DNA from: Talpa occidentalis | Taxonomy: Eukaryota; Chordata; Mammalia; Eulipotyphla; Talpidae | Assembly (NCBI RefSeq): GCF_014898055.3 | Contig: NW_023601433.1 | Span: 48,293,876-48,357,875, forward strand | Direction: 5' to 3' | Length of the DNA: 64,000 nucleotides | Program-made: the position numbers and the translations under genes | The notes under the pieces: model-generated | What the model was told of the DNA's origin: nothing | What the model saw: only the letters and a program-made list of their open reading frames with translations | The model's database searches: none | Shown here: piece by piece, positions 59,495 to 64,000 of the stretch | How the letters are laid out: every line of letters starts with the position of its first letter | How positions within the stretch are numbered: the first letter of the stretch is position 1

Positions 59495-59899
59495 CAGTGG
59501 AATACTACTCAGTTGTAAAAAAGGATGAACTCCTGACATTTGTGATAACATGGATGGAACTGGAAAGGATAAGGCTAAACAAAAGAAGTCAAGAGGAGAA
59601 AGACAAATACTTGATGGTCTGATGTCTATGTGACATACAGAGGAACATAACAAAGTGTCAGTCAAAACCAAAGCAATAATATACCTTTAACATCTGACCG
59701 CAAAACTGAGACAACCAGAGGGAGAAAGTGTGAGGTAGGAGTCAGGGAAGGAAAGAGCCAATGGTACATGGTGGAACATTGTTGGGGCTCTGACGTGGGC
59801 AGGGTGTGAAAGTTATACATTTTTAGAGATTTGAACTTGTAAGCCCTAGAGCAGACATAAAGATGTAAACTTGTTTACCTAATAAACATAATTTGAGGG
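58220..59899 (+). mobile_element. Older LINE-1 with 5' inversion
   Basis: 58224 to about 58375 is antisense ORF2: the segment just before the FKLYYKA motif, read on the minus strand. From about 58380 the element turns to + strand, starting AGCTATAGTAATTAAAACAG, and runs through the ORF2 C-terminus to a purine-rich 3' UTR near 59720-59900. ORF2 carries many stops. A possible decayed TSD is aaaatgca at 58212-58219 and 59900-59907. The junction joins ORF2 pieces that are nearly adjacent in the parent, again a twin-priming signature. Confidence 0.8.
59375..59502. repeat. Compound (TG)n/(TA)n/(CA)n microsatellite in L1
   Basis: The order is (TG)n at 59377-59402, a 20-base spacer, (TA)n at 59430-59444, TATATG-type units, (AC)n at about 59461-59480, and (TA)n to 59494. 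The spacer repeats the L1 text ATCAGAAAGATG, present at 59359-59370 and again at 59409-59420. The TG and AC arrays can pair as a hairpin. Confidence 0.9.
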
Positions 59900-59907
59900 A
59901 AAATGCA

Positions 59908-60439
59908 TTTATTTGGTATCTACTTTGAGTCACTAAAACTGAAATAGTACCTTTAATATTCTATTAACACTTAGGTAGATGTTAAGCAGACTTTTTAATT
60001 TCATGACAAACTGCTAATTTTTCCAGGAAAATGTGTCCTGGCCAACATTTTCAACCTATAAAGTTATCAAAATAAAATCTTCTCTAGTCAGCCTGGTCTT
60101 CTACTTCAATTTCACTGCTCTCTGAAGACTTTCAATACCTCTCCCCATACCTGTTATCATAGGAAATGGAAAAAAAAATGAAAGAAAGAAATTGCCTCCT
60201 TCCAGAACAACAAACCTACTTGCAATTATACCCATCAGTTCCTCTTTCTATACAGCTATGACAGAGGAGCTGTTCCTCTTCACATCTAAGTTAAATCTCT
60301 CTCTGTCCTTGGATTATTCTCTCTCTGCACCCTGATTATCTTTCTATACCTTATTTTCAACATGTCCCTCAATACTAGATTCTTCCTATGATCATAGACG
60401 AATGATCAGTGTTTCCACCATAAAACAAACAAAAAAGAG
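59908..60439. other. Non-coding stretch, nothing firm
   Basis: 60080-60400 is pyrimidine-rich and may be ancient LINE debris. No gene is recognised. Confidence 0.35.
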
Positions 60440-61425
60440 AAGATTGCCAACCTCCTTCCACACCTTTTCCTTCAGGAGCCATTGTCTGCCTCCTGCCCTT
60501 ACACAGAAACTTTCAGAGAATTATCTTTACTCAGTGTTTCCTTGCTTTCCTTGCACTCCCCAGCGCACTCCATTATGATCTCTAGTCCTGTCTCTCTATT
60601 ATGTTACTGAAATGACTCTTGTTGAAATCAACTCTCTGTAACCATGGCATCACTGTATCCAATTGCATTTCAGTCCTCATCCAACGAGAACTGTCAATGG
60701 TATTCAATTTCTTTGTCTAGCACTTACTTTTAGAAATCCCCCTCTACTTAACTTTTATGACAAAATACTCTCCTGGCTTTCCTCCTTCCTCTCCAGATGC
60801 TTAGTCTCAAGGACTTTTGTTGGCTCATCTTGACAATCTAGTCTTTGAATATTTCTCAATGTTCTATGTTGGCCTGCTTTCCCAATTCCCTCAACAATTT
60901 CATCCATTCTTTCCAGCTAGATTACCATATTTTTACAATTACTGTATTATTAGAGTATGATATACGACTACATATCAATGACTCACAAGCTTATATCTTC
61001 AATTCAAACTATTCCTCTATATTTCTCACTCATTTGAGTGTCTCAAGGAGGCTGAAATCTGAACCTAGACCAAATCAAATTCAGGATCTTCTTTCCATAG
61101 TAATCTTCTAGTGTCCTTTGCCTATGTGTCCCTTAACCAGTTAAGGGAGCGAGAATCTTAAGGGTCATCCTTGAAAGAGCCTCTCCTTCTGTGGCATATC
61201 CATATCATCACCTGCTCTGTTTATCATGCCTTCTAAATACATCAGGAATACATCCTATTGCAGTCTCCACTACTATGACCTTCTTCACACTCTTATTTAG
61301 ATTTTGCAGTAGTTACTTTCTAACTGACCTATTCTTCCCTTGTTCCACTCATAATTTTCCACTTATTCCTGGTTCCACTCCATTCTCCATGTTGCAACCA
61401 GTCATCTAATAAAAACACAAAATAA
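60440..61425 (-). mobile_element. Ancient interspersed repeat, antisense, unassigned
   Basis: Pyrimidine-rich sequence with block order I associate with a mammal-wide ancient repeat. The blocks are GTTGAAATCAACTCTCTGTA, AATGGTATTCAATTTCTTTG, TCTCAAGGAGGCTGAAATCT (61042-61061), AAGGGTCATCCTTGAAAGAG (61160-61179) and CTCCACTACTATGACCTTCT. Open frames of 72-88 codons are fragments with no domain. I could not name the family from the sequence alone. Confidence 0.4.
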
Positions 61426-62104
61426 AATTAAATTCCATTTGGCTAAATTCAACAATTCTTGTATTTTAAATCTTTAGTTATTATTTTTTAAATTAGATAT
61501 ACAATTTTTTTAATTTTAGTTCTCTATTTACAACTCTGATTAAATTTAAGAGATTACTCCTTCTTTATTTGATTGCTCAAATTGTATTTTTATAGCTAAT
61601 CCTATTTAAAATGGTCCTTTTTAAATCTTGACTATTCTCTCTTGTGATTTTTTTTTCCTTTGGTTTGATGGATGTTCCTACTGGTTATTATTATTTTAAT
61701 TGTCCTAATTAAAAATTTATTCAAAGAAGGCAAAATAAGCTAAGATTATTCTTTCAGACAAACGATTTGCTATTTTCAAATCTGGCCCTAACCTTTAACT
61801 CCAACAAATGTTTTATCCACTACAAATGATTCAAAATTTACTATTGTTTTTCTGCATCTTTTTATTACACATAGCATATTACAAACTTTGCACTGTCACT
61901 TTGTTCTTGAACTCTAGAATGTAGTCTTTTCTCCAGTATAGGAAAGATTTTTATTATTAAGATACCTTTTTAAATGTCAAAAATGAATGATAAAATATTA
62001 AAGATTTATTTTCTTCCTCTCTCTTCCAATCCAAGTTAAGGTAGTGATAATGATGTCCAAAATACATGTCTTTTTGAATGTTAGTCATTTAACAGAAATG
62101 CCTT
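61426..62104. other. Non-coding AT-rich stretch
   Basis: Very AT-rich. Nothing recognised. Confidence 0.45.
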
Positions 62105-62400
62105 TTTAAAACGTCTTAATTGAAATATAGTTGACATATAATGCTATAAGTTTCAGGTACAACATGTTGATTTGATCCATTTATATATTATATGATTACT
62201 ATTGTAGTGGTAATTAGCACCTCTATCATGTCACATAATTATCATTTCTTTCTAATGACTGGAATAACTAGACTTAGTTTCTTAGCAAGCTTGATGTTCA
62301 TAATGCAATTGTGTTGATATTTGCCATACATTCTGTGCACTGGATGCATAGGAGTTATTTATTAGTTCTTGCAAGCGTGTACCCTTAAAGAATAGCTCGC
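62105..62400 (-). mobile_element. LINE-1 3' UTR fragment, antisense
   Basis: TTAATTGAAATATAGTTGAC (62117-62136) followed by ATAATGCTATAAGTTTCAGG and CAACATGTTGATTTGATCCA is the reverse complement of the end of an old L1 3' UTR. GTAGTGGTAATTAGCACCTC and the rest continue the match. It is diverged and 5'-truncated. Confidence 0.8.
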
Positions 62401-62472
62401 CTATCCCCCTACCCAGAAGTGTTATTTTAATAGAATAATAATAAATAATAGTAAATTAAAGTTCAAATTTTT

Positions 62473-62491
62473 TTTTTTTAAAGATTTATTT

Positions 62492-62523
<32 letters not shown>

Positions 62524-62769
62524 TACAAGCACTGGGTACAGTCAGAAGCGCGGGTGGGTGAGAGAATTCACCAGAGCCAGAGCAGGGAGCAGATCAGGCA
62601 GAAGGACCGAAGTACACTGCTGAGGGGAGCAGCGGGCGGCAGGAGGGGTCTGCGCGCCATGTGGGACCCTCAGGTGGCTGGGGAGCAGCCGGGGATCGAA
62701 CCGGCGTCGCAGAGGCTGCGGGCAGCTTCGCAACCCAGCACTCAACCACTGCGCCACCTGGGGAGGCCC
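62473..62769 (-). mobile_element. tRNA-derived SINE, copy 19 (young tier)
   Basis: Minus-strand, nearly complete and CpG-rich. It has an expanded (TTTA)n tail at 62490-62524. The complement of the young-tier GGCTGGGGAGCAGCCGG block is at 62676-62692, and the B-box complement GGGGATCGAACCGG follows. The TSD is 15 bp, aaagttcaaattttt, at 62458-62472 and 62770-62784, and is identical. Confidence 0.97.
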
Positions 62770-62784
62770 AAAGTTCAAATTTTT

Positions 62785-63560
62785 AATCTTTTTCCAGGTT
62801 CACTTTTTCCTCTTACATTTCAAATGTAGGTTAGCCACTACTGAAAAATTGTTGTTTCATTGCTTTTCTATGTGGGTTTTATATTTTAAAAATCTGAGTA
62901 GACTTTCTTCAGTGTTGAAATTCCACCCCAAATCTCCATATTGCAATCAACCTGGAATACTTTTAGTAGCTCCAATAAATGGCCTCCTGGGAAGCAATGG
63001 ATCTCATCTTACTTCTGACAAATTTATGAGAGTTTGATGAAAGGAACCAAACATTTACCACCCAGTCTATTCTTAATTGTTGGTCACCATTCCAGCCAGG
63101 CTCAGGAGGGGAAAGCCCAGTGTCTTATTCCTGAAGCCGCCCTGCAGGCTGGGTAGTGTGTACCCACCCCACCCCCTCTGCATTCTGGAAGTGTAGTCCA
63201 AGGTCTTAAGTGTTGGGGGGCGGGGGGGGGGAGTTTCTATCAAGTCCAGGAATTTGTGATGTCAAGAAGAGTGATGTGTTCATGAGACCAAAATAAAATC
63301 AACCTAGACCAATGCCAAATTCTTTTTCTGTCACTCATTCTCATATAAAGGTCGTCTGTCTCCCATGGTGGGGCATTGCAGAAATCTAAAACTGACCCTT
63401 ATCAACACTTAGTGGACTCCAACAGCAGAAGAAAGAGGTTGTTAGCAAGGACAGTTTCTCTTTACTAACCCAATAGCTAGCAATTATCAATCAGGGCGGT
63501 AGGGCTGTGTGTTGTGTGTGGAGACAAGGTCTAGAAAAGTCTCAGAGCTGCTAAGACCAG
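62785..63560. other. Non-coding stretch before the CpG-rich edge
   Basis: Composition shifts from AT-rich to G+C-moderate at about 63090. No named repeat is seen. A G run with a single C lies at 63215-63231. Confidence 0.4.
63180..63197 (-). promoter_or_regulatory. ZNF143/Staf-like site, one base short
   Basis: GCATTCTGGAAGTGTAGT reads on the minus strand as ACTACACTTCCAGAATGC. The known ZNF143/Staf promoter element is ACTACAnnTCCCAGAATGC-like, so this matches except for one missing C. Such elements sit at CpG-island promoters. It lies about 400 bp from where CpGs become dense. Whether the shortened site binds is unknown. Confidence 0.4.
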
Positions 63561-64000
63561 AGAAATCAGAGGCAGAACGTTTATATATCACCTCCCTCCG
63601 TCAACCCCACCCTCCCCAGCCACTGCACAATAATGCTTGCCTTTCGGGTTAAAGAAAGGCTGGCAAAAGTGCTCAGACTTGAGGAGTCCTGGCCCAGGAA
63701 AAACGGAAAGAAGCTGGAGGGGGGGCAAGAACAGAGGGGTAGTCCTTGTCTGAGTGCACGATCTGGTGGCTTTGTTAGCCTCCAGGCTGAGAAACGCACA
63801 GTCAGCAGGGAAAGGGGAAGAGAGATTGGCGGCAATATTCTTAAAAACAACATCGCTTAAGTCTCCAGCGTGTGCCCCCTCGCTCACCCCGCCGAGGCAG
63901 TCAGGTCAAAACCGACTCCCTGTAGCCAGCGCTGCAGCCCAGTTCCCACTAGCAAGAAGGCCGGTGTCCGTAACCACAAAACGCCCAGCTGCTTCACCAG
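63560..64000. promoter_or_regulatory. Start of CpG-rich region at window edge
   Basis: CpGs become frequent, with about ten in the last 160 bases against almost none in most non-SINE DNA of this window, and G+C rises sharply. No interspersed repeat explains it. Overlapping 75-99-codon frames on both strands are what CpG-rich DNA gives by chance. It may be the shore of a CpG island of a gene beyond the right edge. Direction and gene cannot be told. Confidence 0.5.

Noticed and set aside
59072..59671. 199-codon antisense open frame
   Set aside because: It is the complement of L1 ORF2 plus translated dinucleotide repeats (Tyr-Ile and Thr-His strings).

Overview
This is a stretch of nuclear DNA from a placental mammal. 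It holds MIR and L2 relics and 5'-truncated LINE-1 copies with target-site duplications (TSDs). It also holds a high density of tRNA-derived SINEs, long AT-rich non-coding stretches and few CpGs. I do not recognise the dominant SINE as any family I can name. It is not primate Alu or rodent B1/B2, and it does not look like the carnivore, horse, camelid, cetacean or vespertilionid SINEs I know. A laurasiatherian is my best guess; species and order are not resolved.

No protein-coding gene can be supported. The longest open frames are the two halves of a 5'-inverted LINE-1 ORF2 (43653-45384). Most other open frames are shadows of SINE copies or chance frames. The window therefore looks intergenic or deep intronic. 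The last ~450 bases become G+C- and CpG-rich, and a near-match to a ZNF143/Staf-type promoter element lies at 63180-63197, so a promoter or first exon may begin at or beyond the right edge.

Layout. 1-330: LTR-like fragment cut by the window edge. 331-16100: sparse old repeats, seven SINEs, one old L1. 16140-19440: a composite old L1 carrying a SINE and a 236-bp segment that duplicates sequence 2.1 kb upstream. 19440-23010: repeat-poor block. 23030-25560: three SINEs and an L1 3' end. 26608-26671: a TSD-flanked insertion made only of poly(A) (poly(T) on the + strand). 31090-33975: GC-rich unclassified element, L2, SINE. 35145-36120: 5'-truncated L1. 38132-38703: TSD-flanked retrocopy of an unidentified polyadenylated RNA. 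39005-41455: MaLR-like fragment, 5'-truncated SINE and a rearranged L1. 43653-45384: youngest-looking L1, with a 5' inversion. 47205-47611: solo LTR. 54400-57720: three SINEs. 58213-59900: older inverted L1. 60100-62400: ancient repeats and an L1 3' end. 62473-62769: young SINE.

The biology visible here is retrotransposition. L1 copies of several ages supplied the machinery. That machinery mobilised at least three tiers of a tRNA-derived SINE with AATAAA/TCTT-type tails, a retrocopied RNA, and a bare poly(A) tract. I found no convincing undescribed functional system; the best leads are structural and are listed as findings.
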